A stretch of 64,000 bases of DNA from CADEEL01 sp050246475 (GTDB lineage: Bacteria > Pseudomonadota > Alphaproteobacteria > Caulobacterales > Aquidulcibacteraceae), in NCBI GenBank assembly GCA_050246475.1, contig JBFWVZ010000003.1, forward strand, positions 434,001 through 498,000, given 5' to 3'. Position numbers and translations under genes: made by a program. The notes under the pieces were generated by a model. The model was not told where the DNA came from, did not search any database, and worked only from the letters and a program-made list of their open reading frames with translations. Positions 15,755 through 24,642 of this stretch are shown here, piece by piece (positions within the stretch are counted from its first letter, which is position 1; every line of letters starts with the position of its first letter).

Positions 15755-16459
15755 TCACGCCGAAGGATAGCGCGTCTTCTTCACGCCCCATCCGATCAGC
15801 CAGATCATCAGCGACGCCTCGCCGACAAGCGCAGTGATGATGACTGCGGCGCTCACGATCTCCGCATAAGCGCCGTAGGAGCCAAGCAAGATCGTGCCGA
15901 AGCCGTCAGCGAGATAAGCAAGTCCGGCGAGGCTCGCCAGCCACCCGATTGCGCGCGGCACAAAGCCCGCGCGGGCGATGAGCGCGCCGAGAAAAACCAG
16001 GTGCATGCCGAAGAAAATGAGCGTGACCGTGAAACCGAGGCCGTGGCTTGCGAAGAAGTGGTACGAGAGCGCCGGCGCAATGGCCTGTCCGCTCAGCGGC
16101 GCCGACGCCGCAAAATTGAGCGCGCTCAACAAGCCGAGCACGACCCCCGCGTGCGCGATCGTGTAGGCGGCACGGAAGATAAGCGTCAGCAAGGCGTGGT
16201 TCGGCCCAGCGGGCCGCAGGACGATGAAGAGCGCCCAACCCACAACGAGATCGAGAATGAGAACGGCCATGAACGCCGCGACCGCCAAGCGGTAGGGCGC
16301 TTCGTTGGCCGCGATATTTGCCGCCGTCGCCGCAGGATCTCCACGCACGCCCAGCGGTTCAAGCACAAAAAAGTTGGCTAGGATCGCGAGAACGAAGATC
16401 CCGAGATAGCAGAGACCCGCGAGCCGCGCGGCGCCTTGCGCCGATTGTGGAGTGAGCAT
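15755..16459 (-). CDS. DUF4386 family membrane protein
   Basis: The 234-residue protein has six predicted membrane helices: about 14-34, 57-79, 88-110, 128-150, 165-185 and 190-215. The start ARLAGLCYLGIFVLAILANFF and the segment YRLAVAAFMAVLILDLVVGWALF are typical of DUF4386. Function is unknown for the whole family. It converges on the metallo-beta-lactamase gene with 6 bases between stops and is on the same strand as the following small DUF4440-like gene, separated by 70 bases. Confidence 0.8.
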   Translation of the reverse strand: MLTPQSAQGAARLAGLCYLGIFVLAILANFFVLEPLGVRGDPAATAANIAANEAPYRLAVAAFMAVLILDLVVGWALFIVLRPAGPNHALLTLIFRAAYTIAHAGVVLGLLSALNFAASAPLSGQAIAPALSYHFFASHGLGFTVTLIFFGMHLVFLGALIARAGFVPRAIGWLASLAGLAYLADGFGTILLGSYGAYAEIVSAAVIITALVGEASLMIWLIGWGVKKTRYPSA

Positions 16460-16529
16460 CGCACATTCCTCGATCTGAATGTGCGGTCTACGCCGAACGA
16501 GGCAGCGCGGTCAAAAAACGCGCCGCGGG

Positions 16530-16928
16530 CTATGCGCCTTTTCGATCCTGCAGGAAGGTTTCGCTATGCGCGTGGCACTCCCAGCCGTTCGCGCCGCGCA
16601 CCCAGGTTGAACTGTCGGCGGCGTGAAGCTCTTGCTTCTTGCCGTTCATCGTGACGTGCTGCTTCACTGTGTACGCAATGATTGCGACGTCCGGCGCGGG
16701 CGTGACGACCTCGACATCCTCGAACTCATAGGAATCGAGCGTCCATTGTCCCTCTTCCGTCATCTTGCCCATCTTCGATTTCGGAATGGACATGACGCCC
16801 CGTGCGCCGGTGACAAGCGCGCCCTCGCCTGAAAGCTCTGCCGTGCGCGCGCCGTCCTTGCGCTTCATCGCCTCCCAATAATCCTTCTCCAGGGCGATCA
16901 CTTCGTGCTTGCTGGGCGCATGCGTCAT
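16530..16928 (-). CDS. NTF2-like (DUF4440/SnoaL type) protein
   Basis: The 132-residue protein starts at ATG 16928 (MTHAPSKHEVIALEKDYWEA), with AGGAG about 7 bases upstream. An N-terminal helix-pair with EKDYWEAMKRKDGARTAEL is followed by beta strands (DVAIIAYTVKQHVTMNGKKQ and a late tryptophan-containing strand GWECHAHSETF), the cone-shaped NTF2-like layout. Members range from isomerases to stress proteins of unknown role, so no reaction can be assigned. Confidence 0.7.
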   Translation of the reverse strand: MTHAPSKHEVIALEKDYWEAMKRKDGARTAELSGEGALVTGARGVMSIPKSKMGKMTEEGQWTLDSYEFEDVEVVTPAPDVAIIAYTVKQHVTMNGKKQELHAADSSTWVRGANGWECHAHSETFLQDRKGA

Positions 16929-17044
16929 CGTCTGCTCCTTGTGTCTCCCCAAGCAAAACGGCGCCCGCGCACGATCTGTTCCGCTTTTGCGGCAGAGCCC
17001 TGACGCGTAAGCTGGCGCTCAAACATCCGTGTGGGGAAGATCAA

Positions 17045-18694
17045 ATGCCCGGCGCCGCCCGCTTCGCGCTGCTCATCGCCGCGCTCTTTGCCGCTTCGTG
17101 CGTCAGCACGTCCGAACGCAGCGCGACGGTTGAACTCCATCTCCTCGCCATCAACGATTTCCACGGCAATCTGGAATCCCCCCAGGGCGGCACGCGCATC
17201 CTGGACGCGCAAGGCCAAACCCAGCGCCTCGGCGGCGGCGGCAGCGCGGCGCGCCTCGCAACGCTCGTCGCGGAGCGCCGCGCCGCCGCGCCGCACGCGA
17301 TCATGGTAGCGGGCGGCGATTTGATCGGCGCGAGCCCGATGCTCTCCGCGCTTTTCCATGACGAACCGACTGTCGAGGCGATGGGCATGATGGGCCTTTC
17401 GCTCTCCGCCGTCGGCAATCACGAATTCGACGAAGGCGCCGCGGAATTGCTCCGCATGCAGAATGGCGGCTGCCATCCGCTAGACGGCTGCCGCGGCCCC
17501 GCGCCCTTCACCGGCGCGCGCTACCAATATCTCGCCGCGAGCACGATTGTCGACGCGACGGGCGAGACGCTCTTCCCCGCAAGCGCCGTGCGCACGTTTG
17601 ACGGCATCCGCGTCGGCTTCATCGGCCTGACGCTCGAAGGCACGCCCGAAGCGCTTTCGCCAGCAGCCAGCGCAGGCCTCACGTTCCGCGACGAGATCGA
17701 GACCATCAACGCCGAAGCCGCGCGCCTGCGCGCGCAAGGCATCGAAGCCATCGTCGTGCTCATTCACGAAGGCGGCGCGCGCACAGCAGAGCCGGGCGAT
17801 TGCCCCGGCCTCTCGGGCGATATCGCGCCAATCGTGGAAGGGCTCGATGCGTCCGTCGATGTCGTCGTCAGCGGCCACACCAACGGCATCTACATCTGCC
17901 GCGTCGGCAATGCGCTCCTCACCAGCGCGGGCCAGTACGGCGCATACTTGACGGACATCACGCTGACGCTCGATCGCCGCACCGGAGACGTCGTCGCCTC
18001 CGCCGCGCAAAACATCGTCGTCGCCGAGACCATCGCGGAAGACGCAAGCGTCGCCGCGCACGTTGCCGCTTACAGCGCGCTGGCGGCGCCGATCCGCAAC
18101 CGCGCCGTCGGCGCCATCGCCGCGCCGTTGCCGCGCGCGCGGACAGACGCTGGCGAAAGCCCGCTCGGTCTCGTCATCGCGGATTCGATGATCGCGGGGG
18201 TCGCGCGCGAACTGGGCTCGCGCCCTGACATCGCCTTCATGAACCCCGGCGGCGTGCGCGCCGACCTCGCGAGCGCCGGGCCCGTCACGCTCGACGATCT
18301 TTTCGCCGTGCTCCCGTTCGGCAATGATCTCATGGTGCTTGAATTGACTGGCGCCGAAATCGAAACGCTGTTGACGCAACAATTCCGCGGCGGTGAGAAC
18401 AACACGATCCTGCAAATCTCCGAAGGCTCGCGCTTCGCATGGCGGCGAACCGCCAGCGGCGGCACGCTCGTTCCGGGCAGCATCGTCATCAATGGCGCGC
18501 CGCTCGATCGCGCGCGCACCTATCGCGTCGTGACCAACAGCTTCCTCGCCTTCGGCGGCGACGGCTTCAACGCCTTCGCCGGCGAGCGCACGCGCACTGT
18601 CGCCGGCGGCGATCTCGCCGCGCTCGAAACCTATGTCGCCGCGTACTCCCCACTGCCCGCGCCAAGCGCCCCGCGCGTGCGCATCGAACAATAG
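17045..18694 (+). CDS. 5'-nucleotidase / UshA-like metallophosphoesterase lipoprotein
   Basis: The 549-residue protein has a lipoprotein signal (LLIAALFAASC, cysteine 19). The N-terminal metallophosphoesterase domain (residues 30-330) shows NDFHGNLE, AGGDLIGASP, GNHEFDEG and VVSGHTNG, all metal ligands of the family. The C-terminal 5'-nucleotidase domain (345-545) shows NPGGVRADL and the substrate-stacking SFLAFGGDGFNAF. It would release phosphate and nucleosides from nucleotides at the cell surface or in the periplasm. A hairpin terminator follows its stop, shared with katG. Together with PhoD and phytase nearby it adds to phosphate scavenging capacity. Confidence 0.92.
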   Translation: MPGAARFALLIAALFAASCVSTSERSATVELHLLAINDFHGNLESPQGGTRILDAQGQTQRLGGGGSAARLATLVAERRAAAPHAIMVAGGDLIGASPMLSALFHDEPTVEAMGMMGLSLSAVGNHEFDEGAAELLRMQNGGCHPLDGCRGPAPFTGARYQYLAASTIVDATGETLFPASAVRTFDGIRVGFIGLTLEGTPEALSPAASAGLTFRDEIETINAEAARLRAQGIEAIVVLIHEGGARTAEPGDCPGLSGDIAPIVEGLDASVDVVVSGHTNGIYICRVGNALLTSAGQYGAYLTDITLTLDRRTGDVVASAAQNIVVAETIAEDASVAAHVAAYSALAAPIRNRAVGAIAAPLPRARTDAGESPLGLVIADSMIAGVARELGSRPDIAFMNPGGVRADLASAGPVTLDDLFAVLPFGNDLMVLELTGAEIETLLTQQFRGGENNTILQISEGSRFAWRRTASGGTLVPGSIVINGAPLDRARTYRVVTNSFLAFGGDGFNAFAGERTRTVAGGDLAALETYVAAYSPLPAPSAPRVRIEQ

Positions 18695-18698
18695 AAAT

Positions 18699-18725
18699 GG
18701 GCGGCGCAGATGGCCCGCGCCGCCC
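18699..18725. terminator. Hairpin between convergent nucleotidase and katG genes
   Basis: GGGCGGCGC (18699-18707) and GCGCCGCCC (18717-18725) form a perfect 9-bp stem with a 9-base loop. It sits 4 bases after the nucleotidase stop and 24 bases beyond the katG stop, so it can serve both. No T-run follows on either side. Confidence 0.6.
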
Positions 18726-18749
18726 CAATTCCTTCGCGTGGCGCGGTGC

Positions 18750-20936
18750 TTACTGAGCGCCCGCCGGGCGCGGCGCGCGCAGATCGAAGCGGTCAAGCTC
18801 CATCACCTTCGCCCACGCTTTGACGAAGTCCTTCACGAACTTCTCCTTCGCATCGTTCGCGCCATAAACTTCCGCGAGCGCGCGCAGCTGCGAGTGCGAG
18901 CCGAAGATGAGATCGGCGCGCGTGCCGGTCCACTTCACTTGGCCGCTCTTGCGGTCCCGCGCTTCGAACTCTTCCTGGCTGCCGCCAATGCCTTTCCACT
19001 GATTGCCCATATCGAGCAGGTTGACGAAGAAATCGTTGGAAAGAACGCCTGGCCGGCTCGTCAGCACGCCATGCTTCTCATGGCCGACTTGCAGCACGCG
19101 CAGCCCGCCGACGAGCACCGTCATCTCCGGCGCTGAAAGCTCCAGCAATTGCGCGCGGTCGACCAGATGATCTTCGATCGGCATGATCGGGTCGCGCACG
19201 TAATTGCGGAAGCCGTCCGCCTTCGGATTGAGATATTCGAAGGAGTGAACCTCGGTTTCCTCTTGCGTCGCGTCCGCGCGGCCTGGCGTGAACGGCACTT
19301 TGACCGTGACGCCGCCGTCCTTCGCCGCCTTCTCGATGGCCGCCGCGCCGCCGAGCACGATCAAGTCCGCGAGCGAAATCTTGCCGCCGGCTTCCTTCTG
19401 AATCGCTTCGAGCTTAGCGAGCACCTTTGAAAGCTGGGCAGGCTTGTTGACCTCCCAATCCTTCATCGGCGCGAGGCGAATGCGCGCGCCGTTGGCGCCG
19501 CCGCGGCGATCCGAACCGCGATAGGTCGAGGCCGACGCCCACGCCGTCTCGATCAGTTCGCGCGTGGACAAACCGGATGCGAGGATCTTCGCTTTCAATG
19601 CATCGACATCGCCCGCGCCGATCGTGCTCGGCGCGCCCGAGATCGGGTCCTGCCAGATGAGCGTCTCTTTCGGGACGTACTTGCCCTTGTAGAGCGCCTT
19701 CGGCCCCATATCGCGGTGCGTGAGCTTGAACCACGCGCGCGCGAACGCATCGGCGAACTCCGCCGGATTCTTATGGAAGCGGCGCGCGATCTTTTCGTAT
19801 TCGGGATCGAACCGCATCGCCAAATCCGCCGTCGTCATCATCGGCTGATGCTTCTTGTTCGGGTCGAACGCGTCTTCGACGTTGCGGCCCGCATCGCCCT
19901 TCGGCTTCCACTGATGCGCGCCAGCGGGGCTCTTCGACAGCTCCCACTCATAGCCGAACAGCGTATCGAGATAGCCCATGTCCCACGTCGTCGGCTTTGG
20001 CTTCCACGCGCCTTCGATGCCGGACGTGATCGTGTGCCCGGCCATGCCGCTCTCGAAGGTCGAGATCCAGCCAAGGCCTTGCAGCTCCATGTCGGCGCCT
20101 TCCGGCTCCTTGCCGACATGGCTTTCCGGACCCGCGCCGTGCGCTTTGCCGAACGTGTGTCCGCCCGCGACGAGCGCGACCGTCTCTTCATCGTTCATCG
20201 CCATGCGCGCGAACGTCTCGCGGATGTCGCGCCCGGACGCGACCGGATCGGGGTTGGCGTCAGGCCCCTGCGGGTTGACGTAGATCAAGCCCATCTGCAC
20301 CGCGCCGAAATTGCCGGCGAGCACGCGATCGCCCGAGTAGCGCGCATTGGGCGCCTTCGAGTCCGCGAGCCACGCTTCCTCGGCGCCCCAATTCACATGG
20401 TTCTCCGGCTCCCACACATCGGCGCGCCCGCCGCCGAAGCCGAACACCGGCCCGCCCATGCTCTCGATGGCCACATTGCCGGTGAGAATGAGGAGATCGG
20501 CCCACGAGAGTTTCGCGCCGTACTTCTGCTTGATCGGCCACAGGAGGCGGCGCGCTTTGTCGAGATTGCCGTTGTCCGGCCACGAGTTGAGCGGCGCGAA
20601 GCGTTGCTGCCCGCGCCCGCCGCCGCCGCGCCCGTCGCCGACGCGATAGGTGCCCGCCGCGTGCCACGCCATGCGGATGAAGAAGGGGCCATAATGGCCG
20701 TAATCGGCCGGCCACCAATCCTGGCTGTCCGTCATCAACGCCTTGAGGTCCGCAATCACCGCATCGAGATCGAGGCTCTCGAATTCCTTGGCGTAGTTGA
20801 ACGCCGGCCCCATCGGATCGGATTCAGGCGTATTCTGATGCAGAACGCTGACATTGACTTGGTTGGGCCACCAGTCGCGGTTGGTGCGGGCGCGCACATG
20901 CGCCACGGGGCATTTGGAATCGGTGCCGTCGGCCAT
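18750..20936 (-). CDS. katG: Catalase-peroxidase
   Basis: This is a 728-residue bifunctional heme enzyme that removes hydrogen peroxide. The distal heme site R88-M-A-W91-H92 is intact, and the proximal histidine is in VALVAGGHTFGKAHGAG. The adduct tyrosine is in MGLIYVNPQGP. The second, heme-free duplicated domain is complete through KVMELDRFDLR, and length matches the family. No signal peptide, so cytoplasmic. It stands alone: the stop faces the nucleotidase terminator, and the start has its own 96-base upstream region with repeated CTATCG. Confidence 0.96.
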   Translation of the reverse strand: MADGTDSKCPVAHVRARTNRDWWPNQVNVSVLHQNTPESDPMGPAFNYAKEFESLDLDAVIADLKALMTDSQDWWPADYGHYGPFFIRMAWHAAGTYRVGDGRGGGGRGQQRFAPLNSWPDNGNLDKARRLLWPIKQKYGAKLSWADLLILTGNVAIESMGGPVFGFGGGRADVWEPENHVNWGAEEAWLADSKAPNARYSGDRVLAGNFGAVQMGLIYVNPQGPDANPDPVASGRDIRETFARMAMNDEETVALVAGGHTFGKAHGAGPESHVGKEPEGADMELQGLGWISTFESGMAGHTITSGIEGAWKPKPTTWDMGYLDTLFGYEWELSKSPAGAHQWKPKGDAGRNVEDAFDPNKKHQPMMTTADLAMRFDPEYEKIARRFHKNPAEFADAFARAWFKLTHRDMGPKALYKGKYVPKETLIWQDPISGAPSTIGAGDVDALKAKILASGLSTRELIETAWASASTYRGSDRRGGANGARIRLAPMKDWEVNKPAQLSKVLAKLEAIQKEAGGKISLADLIVLGGAAAIEKAAKDGGVTVKVPFTPGRADATQEETEVHSFEYLNPKADGFRNYVRDPIMPIEDHLVDRAQLLELSAPEMTVLVGGLRVLQVGHEKHGVLTSRPGVLSNDFFVNLLDMGNQWKGIGGSQEEFEARDRKSGQVKWTGTRADLIFGSHSQLRALAEVYGANDAKEKFVKDFVKAWAKVMELDRFDLRAPRPAGAQ

Positions 20937-20959
20937 CGGGGGTCTCCTTCAACGGTCCC

Positions 20960-21012
20960 GATAGACCGCCCAAGCCGATAGGCCAAATCGATAGATTGAA
21001 ATCGAGATATAG
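20960..21012 (-). promoter_or_regulatory. Repeated CTATC half-sites upstream of katG
   Basis: GATAG (read as CTATC on the katG strand) occurs at 20960-20964, 20977-20981 and 20990-20994, with a further GATATAG at 21006-21012. OxyR sites contain ATAG/CTAT half-sites at regular spacing. The spacing here (17 and 13 bases) is not the classical 10-11, so this is only a candidate peroxide-response operator. Confidence 0.3.
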
Positions 21013-21032
21013 AGAGAGCCTCTACGAGGCCT

Positions 21033-22460
21033 TCACTCAACCTCGGGCACGAAATAGGCGCCCCCGGCGCGGTAGCGTTCGAGGCGCACGAGTTCGTCCG
21101 CGTCGATCTTCTCGCGCCACGTGGCGCGCCCGTTGCGCAGATCGGCGGGCGTCAGCGTCAGCGGCGCCCAGACGGGCGCGCCCAGATGATTGTGCAGCGT
21201 GAACGTCATCCGCGGTTCGGGTTCCCATTGGAAATCGAGCATCCCGAAATTGACGCTGCGCGCATACGTCTCCCGGATGCGGATCTCCGGCATCTGGTCG
21301 ATGAAATCGATGTCCGGCAGCTGCGCCAGCGGCGAGGAGCAGAAATCGTAGAAATCGTACCCGCCGCGTTCGGACCACGGGATGCAATTGAGCTCGCCCA
21401 TGTGGCTGTCGCCCGAAATGCCGAACACCCCCTCGATGCGCTCATCGCGGATGAAATCGAAGAGCGCATCGCGCTCATGCTGATAGACGGCCCATGAATC
21501 GCCGCCCACGCGCTCCGCGCTCGACCAGCCCGAGCCAGAGACAAGCACTTTGAACGGCGCGCGCGAACGGCGCAGCTCTTGCCGCAACCAATCCAGTTGC
21601 GCCGCGCCAAGCATCGTCTTCTGCGGCGTCGACGGCCCAGGGCTCGGATCGCGATGATAGCGCCCATCGAGGATGAAGAAATCGACGCCGCCGAACGTGT
21701 ACGTGCTGAAGATGCCGTCCGTGTTGCGCGCGCCATAAGCGCCGTTCGCCCAATAGGCTTTGAAGAGCCGCAGCGAATCCGCGCGCATCGGATTGGTGCG
21801 GTCGGAATCGTTGTAGCCGAAATCGTGATCGTCCCACGTCGCGAGATTGGGGATGCTTCGGTAAAGCGGCAGCGCGCGATCGATGAGCCGCTGGCGCCGG
21901 TAGAGATCGGCGAGCGCGGAAGGCTCGGTGGAATCCGCGTACACATTGTCGCCGAGCCAGAGAAACATATCCGGCTCCAGCGCCATCACCGATGTGAAGA
22001 TGCGCTGTTCCATATCGATCTGCGAACGCGCGCACGAGCCGAATGCGACGCGAATGGGCGCGCGCCCGCTCGGCGCCGTCTTGGTGCGATAGGGATAGGG
22101 CGCATAGCGGTCGAGCCCGCCTTGGATGCGGAAGCGATAATAATAGTCCGTCGCGGGCTGAAGTCCGTCCATGCGCGCGGCGACGCAGAAATCGTTCTCC
22201 GCCACGGCGCGCACGACAGGCCCCGTGCGCGCATCGCGGAAATCACGCGTGCGTGAGACTTCGAGCGCGACATCGAACGGCCCGCTCGTGCGCCCCCACA
22301 CGAGCAGATGGTTCGCCCCGTTGGCGCCCACCATCGGCCCTTCGAGCAAACGCGGATAGCCCACCGGCGCTTGCGCGCCCGCGTCGCGCGCGAGCGCGCC
22401 TAGCGCCAAAGTGGAGGCGCCCGCAAAGAGATCGCGGCGGCGCATTCTGATCAGGGGCAT
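21033..22460 (-). CDS. phoD: PhoD-type alkaline phosphatase, Tat-exported
   Basis: The 475-residue protein carries a twin-arginine signal (MRRRDLFAGASTLALGALA). The N-terminal PhoD-N fibronectin-like domain (residues 35-135) is followed by a metallophosphoesterase core with GSCARSQ, WLGDNVYAD, TWDDHDFGYND and GISGDSHMGEL, the calcium/iron ligand motifs of PhoD. It would remove phosphate from phosphodiesters and monoesters in the periplasm. It is the last gene of the iol-type operon: its ATG overlaps the stop region of the inositol-phosphatase gene by 10 bases. That linkage suggests a role on inositol phosphates, beyond generic phosphate scavenging. Confidence 0.9.
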   Translation of the reverse strand: MPLIRMRRRDLFAGASTLALGALARDAGAQAPVGYPRLLEGPMVGANGANHLLVWGRTSGPFDVALEVSRTRDFRDARTGPVVRAVAENDFCVAARMDGLQPATDYYYRFRIQGGLDRYAPYPYRTKTAPSGRAPIRVAFGSCARSQIDMEQRIFTSVMALEPDMFLWLGDNVYADSTEPSALADLYRRQRLIDRALPLYRSIPNLATWDDHDFGYNDSDRTNPMRADSLRLFKAYWANGAYGARNTDGIFSTYTFGGVDFFILDGRYHRDPSPGPSTPQKTMLGAAQLDWLRQELRRSRAPFKVLVSGSGWSSAERVGGDSWAVYQHERDALFDFIRDERIEGVFGISGDSHMGELNCIPWSERGGYDFYDFCSSPLAQLPDIDFIDQMPEIRIRETYARSVNFGMLDFQWEPEPRMTFTLHNHLGAPVWAPLTLTPADLRNGRATWREKIDADELVRLERYRAGGAYFVPEVE

Positions 22461-23275
22461 GCCGCTTTTGCTCCATCGCGTTCAGCGGCGCGTATGAGGC
22501 GCGCGAGCAATTGTTCGTGGATGGCAGGGCTCGCGCCCAGCACCGTGCCGTTGTGCAAATCGAGTTCGCGCCCGCGCGCGTCGGTCACAACGCCGCCCGC
22601 TTCCTCAACGAGGCAAACGCCCGCCGCCATATCCCACGCATTGACGCATTGCTCCCAATAAGCGTCGAACCGCCCGGCCGCGACATAGGCGAGATCGACC
22701 GCGCCGGCCCCCAGCCTGCGCATCCCGGAGACGTTCTCCGTAATCTCCTCCATCTCGCGCGCGAAGAGCGTGTGATCGGGCTTGCCCGTGAACGGAATGC
22801 CGACCGCGACGATGGCCTGCTTGAGCAACGGCGTCTGCGTCACGCGTGTCGGCACGCCGTTGAAGAACGCGCCTTCGCCCTTCTCCGCCCAGAACGTTTC
22901 GCCGAGCAGCGGCACGTGCGTCACGCCCGCGATCACTTTGCCTTCGCGCGCGAGCGCGACATTGACCGCGAAAATCGGCATGCCGCGCACGAAATTCTGC
23001 GTGCCGTCCAGCGGATCGACGATCCAGATGTGGTCCTTGTCGGCGCCTTCGACGGCGCCGCCCTCTTCGCCGAGAAAGCCGTAGCGCGGGCGCGCTTCGA
23101 GCAGCAGACGCTTCAGCGTCTCCTCCGCGCGCGTATCCGCGATGGAGACCGGATCGGCGATTGTCTTGTGATCGATCACATAGTCGCCGAGGCGTGCAAA
23201 GTCCTCGCGCAACCCATCGCCCGCGGCTTTCGCCGCACTCAGCATGATTTCGAGCAGAGGCGAAGGCGCGCGCAT
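22451..23275 (-). CDS. Inositol monophosphatase family protein
   Basis: The 274-residue Mg-dependent phosphatase has all family motifs: GFLGEEGG (metal), WIVDPLDGTQNFVRG (metal and nucleophilic water) and NAWDMAAGVCLVEEAGG. There is no signal peptide, so it acts in the cytoplasm. It overlaps the transporter gene before it by one base (TGATG) and PhoD after it by 10. Members of this family act on inositol phosphates, fructose bisphosphate, PAP or histidinol phosphate. Inside an inositol catabolic operon, inositol monophosphate is the obvious substrate, releasing myo-inositol for IolG. That assignment is inferred from context. Confidence 0.9.
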   Translation of the reverse strand: MRAPSPLLEIMLSAAKAAGDGLREDFARLGDYVIDHKTIADPVSIADTRAEETLKRLLLEARPRYGFLGEEGGAVEGADKDHIWIVDPLDGTQNFVRGMPIFAVNVALAREGKVIAGVTHVPLLGETFWAEKGEGAFFNGVPTRVTQTPLLKQAIVAVGIPFTGKPDHTLFAREMEEITENVSGMRRLGAGAVDLAYVAAGRFDAYWEQCVNAWDMAAGVCLVEEAGGVVTDARGRELDLHNGTVLGASPAIHEQLLARLIRAAERDGAKAACP

Positions 23276-24618
23276 CAGTCCCTGAGCTTCGCGCGCCAGA
23301 GCGTGAGCGAAAGCAGCATCGAAGCGATCGCCGAGCCGACCCAGAAATAGATCACGGGCGTGAAGTCATAGACGTTGTCGCCCGCGATGTTCTGCATGTT
23401 CTGCTGGATGAGCACGCCCGAGACGTTCTCCTGCACCGCCGCGCCGATATAGGAGAAGACGCCGATCACGCCCATCGCCGCGCCCGCGACGCGCTTGGGG
23501 CAAATATCCACCGCGAAGAGTCCGCCGAGCGAAGCGACCAATCCGGTGAGCCCAAGCCCGAACAGAACCATCCCAATCGTCAGCGCGACGTGATTGTTCG
23601 GCCCGAAGAAAATGAGCCAGAGCCCGATCAGCTCCACGATGGAGAAGACAAGGTTCGCGGGCGGCCGGCGCGCGTTGAAGAATTTGTCCGAGATGAACCC
23701 GTACGCGATGGAGCCCACGACGCCCGCGAGCGTCGAGATCATCAGCATCGTGCCGGATTCCAGTTCGTTGAAGCCGCGCGCCTCCTGCAGATAAAGCGGC
23801 CCCCAGGAATTGATCGCGTAGCGCGTCACGTAGTTGAGCGCGCTGGCGAGCGCGAGCACCCAGATGGTCGGGATCGCGAGGATAGAGAATTGCGTGCGCA
23901 GCACGCTCCAGTGCTTCGTGCGTTCGCTCTCGGCGAGGTGATCGTTCTTCCAATCCGCGACCGTCGGCAGCCCCATCGTGCGCGGGCGGTCGCGCAGCAG
24001 GATGTAGGCCATGGCCGCCGCGAAGATGCCGATCATCGCGGGCAGGAAATAGCCCATGCGCCAGCCGAAGTAGGCGACCGTGCCGCCGATCACGAAGAAG
24101 GTGAGCCCTTCGCCGATCGAGTGCGCGGTGCTCCAGAACCCGTAGGCGCGGCCGCGTTCCTTATTCGAGAACCACGCCGTCATCGCCACGACGCTCGCGG
24201 GCGCGCCGAAGCCCTGGAAGTATCCGTTGAGCCCCCAGAGCACGACCGCGACCCAGAGCGTATCGGCAAACCCCATGCCGAAATTGCAGATCGCGGAGGC
24301 GAGAAAGCCGAACGCGATGAGGCGGCGCACGTTGGCGTGGTCCGCGAGGAAGCCGTTGGTCAGCTTGCCGAGCGCATAAGTGTAGAAGAGCGCCGAACCG
24401 ATGAGCCCGAATTGCTCCGGCGTGAAGATGCCCTCATCGATCATGCGCGGCTTCACCACGCCGATCGCGAGGCGGCACGTGTAGATGAGCGCGTAGCCGA
24501 GCGTGATCGCGGTGAAGACGCCGACGCGATTGCGCCGGTACGCGCTGTCGATCGCGGCCTGATCCGTAATCACGGGCCGGTCCGGCCCGGTGGCGAACAC
24601 GCCAAACAATCCCGCCAA
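23275..24618 (-). CDS. Major facilitator transporter of the organophosphate:phosphate antiporter (GlpT/UhpT) family
   Basis: The 447-residue protein has 12 membrane helices. The start is TTG 24618 with GGGGAG 6 bases upstream. R49 (LIYTCRLAIGVVKP) and R266 (LNYVTRYAINSWGP) occupy the places of GlpT R45 and R269, the arginines that bind the phosphate of substrate and of exchanged Pi. SDHxNPR-like ADHANVRR also fits. The gene is 24 bases after iolB and overlaps the inositol-phosphatase gene, so it belongs to the iol operon. A transporter that imports an inositol monophosphate in exchange for Pi would fit the neighbouring cytoplasmic phosphatase. Free inositol remains a possible substrate. Confidence 0.88.
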   Translation of the reverse strand: MAGLFGVFATGPDRPVITDQAAIDSAYRRNRVGVFTAITLGYALIYTCRLAIGVVKPRMIDEGIFTPEQFGLIGSALFYTYALGKLTNGFLADHANVRRLIAFGFLASAICNFGMGFADTLWVAVVLWGLNGYFQGFGAPASVVAMTAWFSNKERGRAYGFWSTAHSIGEGLTFFVIGGTVAYFGWRMGYFLPAMIGIFAAAMAYILLRDRPRTMGLPTVADWKNDHLAESERTKHWSVLRTQFSILAIPTIWVLALASALNYVTRYAINSWGPLYLQEARGFNELESGTMLMISTLAGVVGSIAYGFISDKFFNARRPPANLVFSIVELIGLWLIFFGPNNHVALTIGMVLFGLGLTGLVASLGGLFAVDICPKRVAGAAMGVIGVFSYIGAAVQENVSGVLIQQNMQNIAGDNVYDFTPVIYFWVGSAIASMLLSLTLWRAKLRD

Positions 24619-24642
24619 AACGCTCTCCCCTTGCTTCTCTTT

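Noticed and set aside
20960..21012. A classical OxyR binding site before katG
   Set aside because: Half-site repeats exist but their spacing does not fit the standard pattern; kept only as a weak regulatory candidate.
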